From: JBNRMR01 sp050942895
Lineage (GTDB): Bacteria; Bacillota; Clostridia; Christensenellales; UBA1750
DNA length: 64,000 nucleotides
Direction of reading: 5' to 3'
Assembly: GCA_050942895.1 (NCBI GenBank)
Contig: JBMNOE010000002.1
Coordinates: 1-64,000, forward strand
Under the pieces are notes generated by a model. That model saw only the letters and a program-made list of their open reading frames with translations. It was not told the DNA's origin and ran no database searches. The translations under genes and the position numbers were made by a program. This document shows, in pieces, positions 25,571 to 33,490 of this stretch (position 1 is its first letter; each line of letters begins with the position of its first letter).

Positions 25571-27004
25571 CTATGCCCTGCGCAGACGAACGGCGGTGTA
25601 CTGCTTGCCCGGAAGCTTCACCTCGCAGCTTCCGCTCACAGTCTTTTCAAGGGTGTCTATCGTCATGTCCCAGGCGTTGATAATGTCCACATTGTATTCC
25701 TGACCCTCCGGCAGCATGAAGTAGCAAACCGCCGGCTGACCGGTGCCGCTGTAGTAAAGTATCTGCTCGCCTTCCACGCCGACAATGGGCTTTGTCCTGT
25801 AACCGCTGTATATGGGCGCAAAGTTGGCCGGCATTTCCTCCAGTATTTTCTTGAAGAAGGCTATCCTCGGCACGCTTCCGCCGATAAGCTCGCCGCCCTT
25901 TGACCACCATAGCTCGTCGCGGTCGTTCATGTAGGTTTCGCCGTGGCCGCAGTAGGCGCCCCTTGCAAGGCATTCCCAGAACCTGTCGGTCATCTCCTGG
26001 GGGCTTATATGGCCCCACTGATTGGAGATGTTGCCTTCGTAGCGGCATTCGTCCAAAACGACGGGCTTGCCGTACATCTCCCGCCAGGCAAGTATTCTGT
26101 TGATATCGCTGCTTTGCACCGAACAATGGGTCACCCACTGCTTGGTATGATCATAAAAACCGCGGCAGTTATGGATGCCCCTCAGATGGTTATGGGGGTC
26201 AAGCTGCTGGACGAATGGGCCGTAGTGATCCCAGTCGGCCTCGGTTTTTTCATTCATAAGGTCAAACTCGTTTGCAAAGCTCCACCAGACATTCCTGTAG
26301 GCGGCCAGCCTCGCGACGGCGTAGCGCAAGTAAAGGTCGTCGGCTTCCCTGTCCATGCGGTCAAACCCCCAGCGGCCTTTATCGTAGGGATGGAAAAGGA
26401 TGATGTCCGCCTCTATGCCCAGATCCCTCAGCGCCAGCACGCACTCGTCCAATATTTCCCATGACTTAATGTTGAAGCGGGTGAGATCGAAGCCGTCTTC
26501 CTCGTTGCCCTCGAAGGCGTAATGCTCCGGCGGATTGGCATTAAACTGATAGTTCTTGGGAAAAACGCACATGCGCATCTTGTTGAAGGGCGCGGTTTTC
26601 AGGGTTTCGACGGTCTTTTCTCTGAGCGCCTTCGGCTGTAGGTTCCAGACATAGCAGGTTGTGCCCACCTGGTAATAGGGGGTGCCGTCCTCGTAGGCGA
26701 AGTTATATTTATTCACAACCCGCACAGGGCCGTGGGCGTTTTCATCCGGCGACTCGCAGACGAAGGAAGCGGTCTTTCCGTCCAGCTTTTCGCAGTTTGA
26801 CTTCAATATGACGCTCCACTCGCCCGTCTCATCGGGCATGAAGCGCAGCTTATAGACGCCTTCGCCGTCGTAGAAGCCCGGCGCGGTGACTGTCCTGTTC
26901 TTATAGCGGAACTCACCCTCCAATGTGACGTCCACAAAGGGGTTCCCTTCTGTTGATCCCTCGAATGAAAGCTCGGCCACATCCCATTTCTTAACGGTAA
27001 GCAT
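25571..27004 (-). CDS. DUF5060/DUF4038 glycoside hydrolase, GH140-like
   Basis: A 477-residue protein. Residues 1-95 form a beta-sandwich resembling DUF5060 (VDVTLEGEFRYKN; LRFMPDETGEWSVILKS). A DUF4038 beta/alpha-barrel follows (DGTPYYQVGTTCYVWN; FNKMRMCVFPKNY), and then a short C-terminal beta domain. Probable catalytic acids are E246 (WSFANEFDL) and E319 (VVLDECRYEG). The DUF4038 family includes the GH140 apiosidases that release D-apiose from rhamnogalacturonan II. Members with DUF5060 may have other targets, so apiosidase activity is inferred from family and neighbours. No signal peptide is present, so it is intracellular. The start follows AGGAGG. It lies ten bases after the isomerase gene and closes the sugar operon. 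Confidence 0.75.
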   Translation of the reverse strand: MLTVKKWDVAELSFEGSTEGNPFVDVTLEGEFRYKNRTVTAPGFYDGEGVYKLRFMPDETGEWSVILKSNCEKLDGKTASFVCESPDENAHGPVRVVNKYNFAYEDGTPYYQVGTTCYVWNLQPKALREKTVETLKTAPFNKMRMCVFPKNYQFNANPPEHYAFEGNEEDGFDLTRFNIKSWEILDECVLALRDLGIEADIILFHPYDKGRWGFDRMDREADDLYLRYAVARLAAYRNVWWSFANEFDLMNEKTEADWDHYGPFVQQLDPHNHLRGIHNCRGFYDHTKQWVTHCSVQSSDINRILAWREMYGKPVVLDECRYEGNISNQWGHISPQEMTDRFWECLARGAYCGHGETYMNDRDELWWSKGGELIGGSVPRIAFFKKILEEMPANFAPIYSGYRTKPIVGVEGEQILYYSGTGQPAVCYFMLPEGQEYNVDIINAWDMTIDTLEKTVSGSCEVKLPGKQYTAVRLRRA

Positions 27005-27014
27005 TTAACTCCTC

Positions 27015-28418
27015 CTATTCAAATCTGGTAATTTTCCAGCCCATGTATTTTTCCAGCGCTTCCTTCAAAAGCCCGGCATAGAGCCCTCTGACCATGGCCA
27101 CGTGGTGCTCGAAGCCCTCCTCGGCAAGGAAGTGCATCAGCCCCTGCAGATTCTTCACATGACAGACAGCCACGCCGCCGAAGCTGTCCAGGGGATCGTC
27201 TGTGAACTCGCCCTCGCCCACATAGCCGCGGATGACGCCGTTCGCGTCGTCGGTGGATATTTTCAGATATGTCATATCCCCCGGGGCGACTCTGCCCTTC
27301 AGCGCGCCAAAGCAGTTTTCGCTGCCGAGGGTCGTTCCCAGAATATCCAGGCAGCCCACTTCCATTTCGCTGCCGAAAAACTCCGACGGATAGTTCGCGC
27401 AGTGAACGTTCACGCACTTGTCTCTGTCGTCGCCGTAGTTGTTGTCCCAGTCCATAAGGCCCGGAGCGCTGCCCGCCGCAAGCTGCAGCGCCAGCATTGA
27501 AACCGCCCCCGTCACGTCAGTCTCGCAGGCGCAGGGTATGCCTTCGTCCCCCAGGAGGCTCATTGATGCGCAGGAGGCGCAGCCGAAGTTCAGTTCAAGG
27601 GAATCCCAGCACTGAATTGCGGCAGCATCGCACTCGTTTTCCTTCACCCAGTTTCTAAGGGCCACTGTAAATTTCGCCTGCTTGATGCGCTGCTCCATGG
27701 TGACGCCCTCACAGATGGTGGCCTTTGATTCCAGCTCGTCCATGGCCTCTTTCACGGCCGCGTCGCCATCATCAAGGGCCTTAACTGCGGCGAGGATCAT
27801 CGAAAAGTCCGTGACGGCGGTGTGTATGCCCGAGAGCTGCAGCAGCTTTTCGCTGTAGCGGACTGTGTGGAAGGGATCGACCCTGGCGCCGACCAGCCCC
27901 ACAGTAGCCCTTGAAAGCCCCTTGACAACGCTGCATATCTTTGCAAAGCGCTCCACATCCCTGGCGAAAACGATGCTGTTTATCGGGCAGGTGTGCAGCT
28001 TCGTCAGAGTATACTTGATTCCGTTCTGCCTTAAAACCGAGCAGAGAGAGAGCTTACCGCAAAAGGCGTCTCTTCTGTTCACAAGGTCCATCTTGTCAAG
28101 GTCGTCGTCGCAGGCCTGCACAAGCACGGGGACTTTTCTGTCCATATATCTTATTGCTGTGGAAACGCCCACCTCGTTGCCGAAGTTGGGCAGACAAACG
28201 ATAACCCCCTCGATCTCACTGTGGGCATTGAACAGCTCCGCGCACTTCTTTCCATCAGCGATGCTCTCCACTGCCCCCAGCGGCGTTGCGCTTTCGTCTA
28301 AAATCACCGCGCTGTGGCCCAGCCTCTCCAAAAGGGCCAGTATTTCCGTTCTTCCAGAGCCGACCAGATGGTCAGGGAAGAAGCTCCTGTTTGACACTAT
28401 CACTCCAAATGTAGACAT
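27015..28418 (-). CDS. L-fucose/L-arabinose isomerase family protein
   Basis: About 467 residues. I set the start at ATG 28418 (MSTFGVIVSNRSFF), eight bases after AAGGAG; an upstream in-frame ATG at 28445 lacks a site. The fold is FucI/AraA-like: an N-terminal Rossmann-type half (EGVIVCLPNFGNEVG), a middle domain, and a C-terminal metal-dependent half with CDAAAIQCWDSLELNFGC and the CLDILGTTLGSEN segment. These enzymes interconvert aldoses and ketoses using Mn2+. The exact sugar is not readable. Its neighbours (glycosidase downstream, kinase and split transketolase upstream) suggest that it makes the ketose that the FGGY kinase phosphorylates. Confidence 0.8.
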   Translation of the reverse strand: MSTFGVIVSNRSFFPDHLVGSGRTEILALLERLGHSAVILDESATPLGAVESIADGKKCAELFNAHSEIEGVIVCLPNFGNEVGVSTAIRYMDRKVPVLVQACDDDLDKMDLVNRRDAFCGKLSLCSVLRQNGIKYTLTKLHTCPINSIVFARDVERFAKICSVVKGLSRATVGLVGARVDPFHTVRYSEKLLQLSGIHTAVTDFSMILAAVKALDDGDAAVKEAMDELESKATICEGVTMEQRIKQAKFTVALRNWVKENECDAAAIQCWDSLELNFGCASCASMSLLGDEGIPCACETDVTGAVSMLALQLAAGSAPGLMDWDNNYGDDRDKCVNVHCANYPSEFFGSEMEVGCLDILGTTLGSENCFGALKGRVAPGDMTYLKISTDDANGVIRGYVGEGEFTDDPLDSFGGVAVCHVKNLQGLMHFLAEEGFEHHVAMVRGLYAGLLKEALEKYMGWKITRFE

Positions 28419-28434
28419 ATCGCCACTCCTTATA

Positions 28435-28935
28435 TCATTTTTCATCGTTTTTATTTTCCGCTAAAGACTTGACCATAACCAGGCATGGATTCCATTCATC
28501 CCAGAAGGCAGGGAAAACTTCAAATTTTGAAAATCCCATTTTTTTGTAAAATCCGATTGTTTGGTCGTATTCTTTATATTTACCCTCATCAACAGTTTTA
28601 ACTTGTATAAATTTATACTTTGTTTTTGCAAAAGCTTCTAATGTGCTATACAAAAGAGAGCCGATACCAAAGCGGTGGAAAGCTTTCTTTACGCCCATAC
28701 AATGGATCTGCGCGGTGTCCGGGCTGGTATCCGTCAGCGTTATAAAACCTACAGCTTCATTGTTTCTCTCGGCTGCCCATAATGATAGCTTTTTAGAATG
28801 TTCAATATATTCTTTGGTGCTATCCGGCACGCCAAACCACTCCGGCAAGTCATATAAAACATCGGATGCAATCTGTGCTTTCCTATCCGCATCATGCACT
28901 TGAACGATAGTTATATCATTCACAATAGCAATCAT
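28435..28935 (-). CDS. GNAT family N-acetyltransferase
   Basis: A 166-residue GNAT protein. The acetyl-CoA-binding motif A reads MGVKKAFHRFGIGSLLYSTLEAFA, preceded by GFITLTDTSPDTAQIHCM and followed by IGFYKKMGFSKFE. The target (small molecule or protein) is unknown. The start is ambiguous: the ATG at 28935 lies only one base after AGGAGG, so an in-frame GTG at 28923 may be used instead. The gene is clearly more AT-rich than the sugar genes on both sides and does not fit their pathway, so it looks like an insertion into the operon. Confidence 0.85.
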   Translation of the reverse strand: MIAIVNDITIVQVHDADRKAQIASDVLYDLPEWFGVPDSTKEYIEHSKKLSLWAAERNNEAVGFITLTDTSPDTAQIHCMGVKKAFHRFGIGSLLYSTLEAFAKTKYKFIQVKTVDEGKYKEYDQTIGFYKKMGFSKFEVFPAFWDEWNPCLVMVKSLAENKNDEK

Positions 28936-29029
28936 ACCTCCTAATTTTAGGGCTGTTTAGCTATCCCTCCCAACATGTAGTATGCACATGTAAAAAATGC
29001 ATCTTGCTTTCGCGGCGCGCCTTTGGGAG

Positions 29030-29069
29030 AAGCGCAAACCTTTTAAGCGGCGCTTAAAGGGTTTCGCTT
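29030..29069. repeat. Imperfect palindrome between kinase and GNAT genes
   Basis: The two halves, starting AAGCGCAAACC and ending GGTTTCGCTT, form a hairpin of about 18 pairs centred at 29049, with a single-base slip. There is no T-run. It may be a processing site, a weak terminator or a dispersed repeat. Confidence 0.45.
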
Positions 29070-29111
29070 CGTGGGTGGGCGGGCCCGCCGCAGGGCCGAA
29101 TAGACCTGCGC

Positions 29112-30590
29112 TTAAAGCCTCGCCGCAAACATCGCCGTTTCAATCGCCTTCCTCCAGCCATCAAGAAGGCGCGCTCTTTCGTCCGCATCCATACTTGCAG
29201 TATATCGGTGTTTTTCACCCGCAAGGGATACCGCGCTCTCCTTACCTTTGAAGATACCGGTTCCTATGCCCGCAAGCATTGCCGCGCCCATGGCCGAAAG
29301 ATTCTGCTGCTGCGCCACATAAACATCTCCGCCAAGAACATCAGCCTGAAACTGCATCAAAAACCCGTTGACGCTGGCTCCTCCGTCTGCGCTCAGCTGT
29401 CTCACCGAAAGCCCCGCTTCCATTTCCATTGCCCTTAGTACATCCGCAATCTGAAATGCAATTGCCTCCAGCCCTGCCCGAACAACATGCGCCCTTGACG
29501 TCGCCCTGTTCAGCCCGCAGATGATCCCTCTTGCGCTGGGGATAAACCAAGGCGCTCCAAGGCCCGTAAATGCCGGCACAATGTAAACGCCGCCAGTTCC
29601 CTCCGCAGAAATAGCGATATCTTCAGTTTCACAGGGCGAGGGGCAAAGCTCCATCTCGCCGCAAAGCCAGCTTACAACATCCGCACTGTGGCTGATGTTG
29701 CCCTCAAGAGCGTAGTCCACATCTCCCTGCGCAGCGATGCCGACAGTGGCCGCAAGACTTTTAGATATGACTGCCTTCCTGCCCACGTTTGCCATCACGG
29801 AAGAACCGGTTCCGTAGCTGGTTTTAGCAAGACCCTTTTCATGGCAGCCAAGAGCAAAAAATGCCCCTTGAGAATCACCGACCACGCCGCAAAGGGGGAT
29901 CTTTCTATTCAGCAGCCCGCCGATATCGGTCATGCCGAAAACCCTGTCTGAAAAACTTATCTCCGGCAAAATATCCTTGTCGATGCCGAAAAGCCCGCAA
30001 AGCTCATCGTCCCATGAAAGATTGTGTATGTTCATAAGCTGCGTCCTGCAGGCATTTGTAACATCGCAGGCATAGCTGCCCGTCAGCCTGTGCACAAGAT
30101 ATGCGTCCACGGTTCCCACGCACAGCCTTTTTTGTTCCAGGAGCAATTTCACGGCTTCGTCGTTTTCGATGGCCCAGCGGATCTTCGCCGCGCTGAAAAG
30201 TGGAGAAAGAGGCATCCCCGAAAGCTCCAGCACTCTTTCCTCGCTGCCTTTGATCCTCTTGCATATTTCATCCGCCCTGCCATCCTGCCAGACTATAGCT
30301 TTTCTGCATGGCAAAAGGGTCTCTCTATCCCAAAAGACCACCGTTTCCCGCTGGTTTGATATTGCAACCGCCTGCAGCCGGGACATGTCCGCGCCGTCAA
30401 GAGCGCCCTTCGCCGCTTTGAGCAGATTGTCAAATATCTCCTGAGCGTCGTGCTCCACCCAGCCGTTTTGCGGGTAATACTGCCTGTGGGCCAGCGCATG
30501 GCTGGAAACAAGGTTCAGTCTCTCATCAAAAAGCGCCGCCTTGGTGCTTTGTGTGCTCTGATCGATGGCCAGTATTGTTTTATAGCTCAT
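29112..30590 (-). CDS. FGGY family carbohydrate kinase
   Basis: A 492-residue sugar kinase of the actin-like ATPase fold. N-terminal phosphate-loop text is LAIDQSTQSTKAALFD. NQRETVVFWDRETLLP and IVWQDGRADE are glycerol-kinase-like. The catalytic aspartate lies in CGVVGDSQGAFFALGC, and the FGGY signature region is GTGGVYIVPAFTGLGAPW with LSADGGASVNGFLMQFQADVLGG near the end. The kinase phosphorylates a polyol or ketose with ATP. Its ATG overlaps the stop of the transketolase C-subunit (ATGA). With a transketolase as partner, a ketose such as apulose or xylulose is more likely than glycerol, but the glycerol-kinase likeness leaves this open. Confidence 0.85.
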   Translation of the reverse strand: MSYKTILAIDQSTQSTKAALFDERLNLVSSHALAHRQYYPQNGWVEHDAQEIFDNLLKAAKGALDGADMSRLQAVAISNQRETVVFWDRETLLPCRKAIVWQDGRADEICKRIKGSEERVLELSGMPLSPLFSAAKIRWAIENDEAVKLLLEQKRLCVGTVDAYLVHRLTGSYACDVTNACRTQLMNIHNLSWDDELCGLFGIDKDILPEISFSDRVFGMTDIGGLLNRKIPLCGVVGDSQGAFFALGCHEKGLAKTSYGTGSSVMANVGRKAVISKSLAATVGIAAQGDVDYALEGNISHSADVVSWLCGEMELCPSPCETEDIAISAEGTGGVYIVPAFTGLGAPWFIPSARGIICGLNRATSRAHVVRAGLEAIAFQIADVLRAMEMEAGLSVRQLSADGGASVNGFLMQFQADVLGGDVYVAQQQNLSAMGAAMLAGIGTGIFKGKESAVSLAGEKHRYTASMDADERARLLDGWRKAIETAMFAARL

Positions 30591-31510
30591 AGGCTGCTCC
30601 TGATGCTCTTTGCTATTCCTTCGGCGTCCAATCCGCTTTCTTTTTTAAGCACGGCGGAAGTGCCGCATATGGTATATTCATCGGCAAAGCCCAGGCGCAA
30701 AACCCGCTTGCCCATGTCCCATATCGCGCTTGAAACCGCATCGCCCAAGCCGCCGGCCACAAAATGCTCCTCAGCAGTCACCACCAGCTTTGCGTTTCCG
30801 GCGTATTTGCGCACTGTCTCGATATCGAAGGGCCTGATGGACGATATATCTAAAACGGTGGCGTTTATTCTCTCTTCCTTGAGCGCCTTCGCTGCCTGCA
30901 ACGCCGGGTGGACGATCTCCCCGCAGGCGCAGATCAGCAATTCTTCGCCTTCCAGCAGCACATTGGCCTTGCCGAAAGTGAAGCAATCATCGCCTTCGGT
31001 GTAAACATCTTCAACCGCTCCCCTGCCCAGGCGAACATATGCAGGGCCCTTGTGATCCGCCAGAAACTCTGCCATTCTTGCCGCCTGATGCGCATCCGAA
31101 GGCACTAAAATGCCAAGGCCCGGCATCAACCTCGCGGCGGCGATGTCGCCCAGGGCATGGTGCGTGGAGCCCAAAACGCCGTAGCTGACCCCCGCGCTGA
31201 CCCCTACGATCTTCACATTCGAATTTGAATAGGCCACATCCGTCTTAACCTGCTCCTGAGAGCGCATCATCAGAAAACAGGCGGGGCCGAATGAAAAGGG
31301 CTGTTTTCCGGCCAACGAAAGCCCGGTGGCAACTCCTATCGAGTTTTGCTCGGCGATGCCCACCTCAACAAAGCGCTCCGGCAGCTCTCGGCAAAACTCC
31401 CATGTGGCGGTGGAACCCCTTGAATCGGAAACAACCACCATTATGTCCTTGTTCTCCCTTGCCTTTTTATGCAAAGCGGTGGCAAAGAACGCTCTTGTAT
31501 CATTCTTCAT
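30587..31510 (-). CDS. Transketolase, C-terminal subunit
   Basis: A 307-residue subunit holding the pyrimidine-binding and C-terminal domains. Visible are FVEVGIAEQNSIGVATGLSLAG (the glutamate that activates thiamine), ACFLMMRSQEQVKTDVAYSN, GLGILVPSDAHQAARM, and the C-terminal TVLDISSIRPFD with LVVTAEEHFVAGGLG. It overlaps both the N-subunit stop (ATGA) and the kinase start, giving tight translational coupling. It forms an active thiamine diphosphate enzyme with the upstream gene. Split transketolases are often pathway-specific, for example for apulose-4-phosphate. Confidence 0.93.
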   Translation of the reverse strand: MKNDTRAFFATALHKKARENKDIMVVVSDSRGSTATWEFCRELPERFVEVGIAEQNSIGVATGLSLAGKQPFSFGPACFLMMRSQEQVKTDVAYSNSNVKIVGVSAGVSYGVLGSTHHALGDIAAARLMPGLGILVPSDAHQAARMAEFLADHKGPAYVRLGRGAVEDVYTEGDDCFTFGKANVLLEGEELLICACGEIVHPALQAAKALKEERINATVLDISSIRPFDIETVRKYAGNAKLVVTAEEHFVAGGLGDAVSSAIWDMGKRVLRLGFADEYTICGTSAVLKKESGLDAEGIAKSIRSSL

Positions 31511-32325
31511 AGGGCCTTCGCCTCCTTTTCAATCTTCTCTATGGCGCTGTCGATTTCACTTAGCGCCTGCAAATACTGCTCCTCTTTCATAACGCCGTGG
31601 TGCCAGTAGGCTTCACCTTCCATGTAGGAAACGCCCTTGCCCTTGACAGTATCGGCGATTATCATCATGGGCTTGTCCGCAGTGGGCTGCGCAGTCAGCG
31701 CCTCCATTATCTGCCCCATGTCATGCCCGCTGATCTCCTTTACATCCCAGCCGAAAGCCCGGGCTTTTGCGGACATGTCACCCAGGGCCAGTACGTCCTC
31801 TGTGCCGCCGCTTATCTGCAAAGTATTTCTGTCGATTATCGCCACCATATTATCCAGCTTATAGTGGGCGGCCGCCGCCATGGCTTCGTAGTTGGAGCCC
31901 TCGGCCATCTCGCCGTCGCCCAGCAGCACGAAGCATTTTCCGGGCTTTTCGTCCCTCTTTTTTGCAATACAGACGCCAACGCCTATGCTGAGCCCGTGGC
32001 CCAAAGCGCCCGTGTTCACCAAAACGCCGGGAACATTGTTGGTGGGGTGCCCGAAAAGGGGGCTGCCCGTCTGGCAGTATGTGTCCAGAACCTCATCGCT
32101 GATGAGACCCTTTTGAGCAAGCACTACGAAAAGCGCCTCGGCGCAATGGCCCTTGCTCTGAATGTATATGTCGTTTTCAGTCATAGCGCCGTGATATATG
32201 GCGCAGATTATATCGATGCTTGAAAGCGCCCCGCCGACATGGCCCTCGGAGGACGCATAATCAACCTCAAGAATTCTTCTGCGACCCCTGGCGGCATGCA
32301 GCATCAGTTGCGGAATTGTTTTCAT
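31507..32325 (-). CDS. Transketolase, N-terminal subunit
   Basis: A 272-residue thiamine-diphosphate-binding subunit. The diphosphate/metal motif is GDGEMAEGSNYEAMAAAAHYKLDNMVAIIDRN, preceded by GALGHGLSIGVGVCIAKK and by SEGHVGGALSSIDIICAIYHG. MEGEAYWHHGVMKEEQY is the usual ending. It is the first gene of the operon, transcribed from a good promoter at 32407-32379, with an AGAGGT ribosome-binding site. It works with the overlapping C-subunit to transfer two-carbon ketol units. Confidence 0.93.
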   Translation of the reverse strand: MKTIPQLMLHAARGRRRILEVDYASSEGHVGGALSSIDIICAIYHGAMTENDIYIQSKGHCAEALFVVLAQKGLISDEVLDTYCQTGSPLFGHPTNNVPGVLVNTGALGHGLSIGVGVCIAKKRDEKPGKCFVLLGDGEMAEGSNYEAMAAAAHYKLDNMVAIIDRNTLQISGGTEDVLALGDMSAKARAFGWDVKEISGHDMGQIMEALTAQPTADKPMMIIADTVKGKGVSYMEGEAYWHHGVMKEEQYLQALSEIDSAIEKIEKEAKAL

Positions 32326-32378
32326 ATTATACCTCTTATACCTCGCCTTAATAAACTACGATTAGATTAGCTAACATC

Positions 32379-32407
32379 AGGATAAAATAAACTGGCGATA
32401 TTGTCAA
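32379..32407 (-). promoter_or_regulatory. Promoter of the transketolase-kinase operon
   Basis: On the minus strand TTGACA (32407-32402) is followed after 17 bases by TATCCT (32384-32379), 54 bases before the start codon. Confidence 0.65.
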
Positions 32408-32463
32408 GATTTCGCCCTGTCTTAAAGAGGCGCTTTTCGAATGGAAAAGCCAAAAGCGCATTA

Positions 32464-32486
32464 ATTGTTCGCAAAAGTTCGGTTAA
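32464..32486. promoter_or_regulatory. Overlapping PurBox-like sites upstream of purR
   Basis: AAAGTTCGGTTAA (32474-32486) matches 12 of 13 positions of the Bacillus PurBox (AWWGTTCGGWWWT). The overlapping ATTGTTCGCAAAA (32464-32476) matches 11 of 13. They lie about 55-80 bases upstream of the purR -35 box, consistent with autoregulation by PurR and PRPP. Confidence 0.6.
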
Positions 32487-32541
32487 AATTGTGAAAATCT
32501 CACAAAAAATATTCTCACGGCAGCATTTGATGATAATTTGT

Positions 32542-32570
32542 TTGACCGGACCAATATTTGCATGTATAAT
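32542..32570 (+). promoter_or_regulatory. purR promoter
   Basis: TTGACC (32542-32547), a 17-base spacer and a perfect TATAAT (32565-32570) lie 32 bases before the purR start codon. Confidence 0.75.
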
Positions 32571-32602
32571 TTCCATAGCATGTCATATTTGGAGCGTTTT
32601 TT

Positions 32603-33424
32603 ATGGAAAAAGTGAAGCGCAATGAGCGCTTGAGCGTTATTACTCATGTCCTTACGAATTCACCCAACAAGATATACACGCTGAGCCATTTTTGCAACAT
32701 GTTCCGCGCGGCAAAGTCCACCATCAGCGAGGATATTGACCTTATCCGCGGCTATTTTGCCAACTATTCTCTGGGAGAGATAGAAACTGTCACGGGTGTT
32801 TCCGGCGGCGTGCGTTATCTGCCCTATCCGGTTGGCGACGGATATGAGCTGGTCTCGTCAATTTGCAAAAAGCTTTCTGAGCCCTCGCGTGTGCTGCCCG
32901 GTGGTTACCTGTACACGAACGACATACTCACCAACCCCGCCTTGGTGGACAAGCTGGGCAGGATGCTGGCCTCACAATTCGCACGCCATGAGCCCGACTT
33001 CGTGCTGACAGCCGAGATGAAGGGCGTGCCCCTTGCCATGGCCACCGCAAAAGCGCTGGGCATACACTGCGTGGTTTGCCGGCGCAATTCCGACAGGTTT
33101 TTGGACTGGCCATCGGTTTCAATCAACTACATGACCGGCTCCGGCGTCAGGCCCCAGACCATGTCCCTTGCAAAGAAGCTGGTGAAGGAAGGCCAGCGCA
33201 CGGTGATAATCGACGCCTTCATCCGCGGGGGCGGCACCGCAAGGGGAATGATGGAAATGATGCGTGAGTTTGCCATCACCGTTGTGGGAATAGGCATGCT
33301 CATCACCCGCGAGACGGACACAAAAAAGCGCGTGGACGGCGTGAAATCGTTGATGGTGCTAAAGGATCTGGACGAGGACAGCGGTGCAGTGATAGAGCCC
33401 GCGCCCTGGATATCCGGCCGCTGA
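32603..33424 (+). CDS. purR: Pur operon repressor PurR
   Basis: A 273-residue regulator of the Bacillus PurR type. The N-terminal winged helix (NERLSVITHVLTNSPNKIYTL; AAKSTISEDIDLIRG) is followed by a phosphoribosyltransferase-like domain with the PRPP loop VIIDAFIRGGGTARGM. PRPP relieves repression of purine genes. Length and domain order match the family. A GGAG ribosome-binding site precedes ATG. glmU follows, as in the Bacillus purR-yabJ-spoVG-glmU order, but yabJ and spoVG are missing here. Confidence 0.95.
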   Translation: MEKVKRNERLSVITHVLTNSPNKIYTLSHFCNMFRAAKSTISEDIDLIRGYFANYSLGEIETVTGVSGGVRYLPYPVGDGYELVSSICKKLSEPSRVLPGGYLYTNDILTNPALVDKLGRMLASQFARHEPDFVLTAEMKGVPLAMATAKALGIHCVVCRRNSDRFLDWPSVSINYMTGSGVRPQTMSLAKKLVKEGQRTVIIDAFIRGGGTARGMMEMMREFAITVVGIGMLITRETDTKKRVDGVKSLMVLKDLDEDSGAVIEPAPWISGR

Positions 33425-33490
33425 GCCACATATCATAAACCATAGGAAAAAACAGATAATATTGTCCCGTTTAAGGAGGCAAGCCGGAAA

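Noticed and set aside
30587..32325. Sulfoquinovose sulfo-transketolase pathway
   Set aside because: That pathway uses a split transketolase but not an FGGY kinase, and no sulfosugar-specific genes are present; the GH140-like gene points elsewhere.
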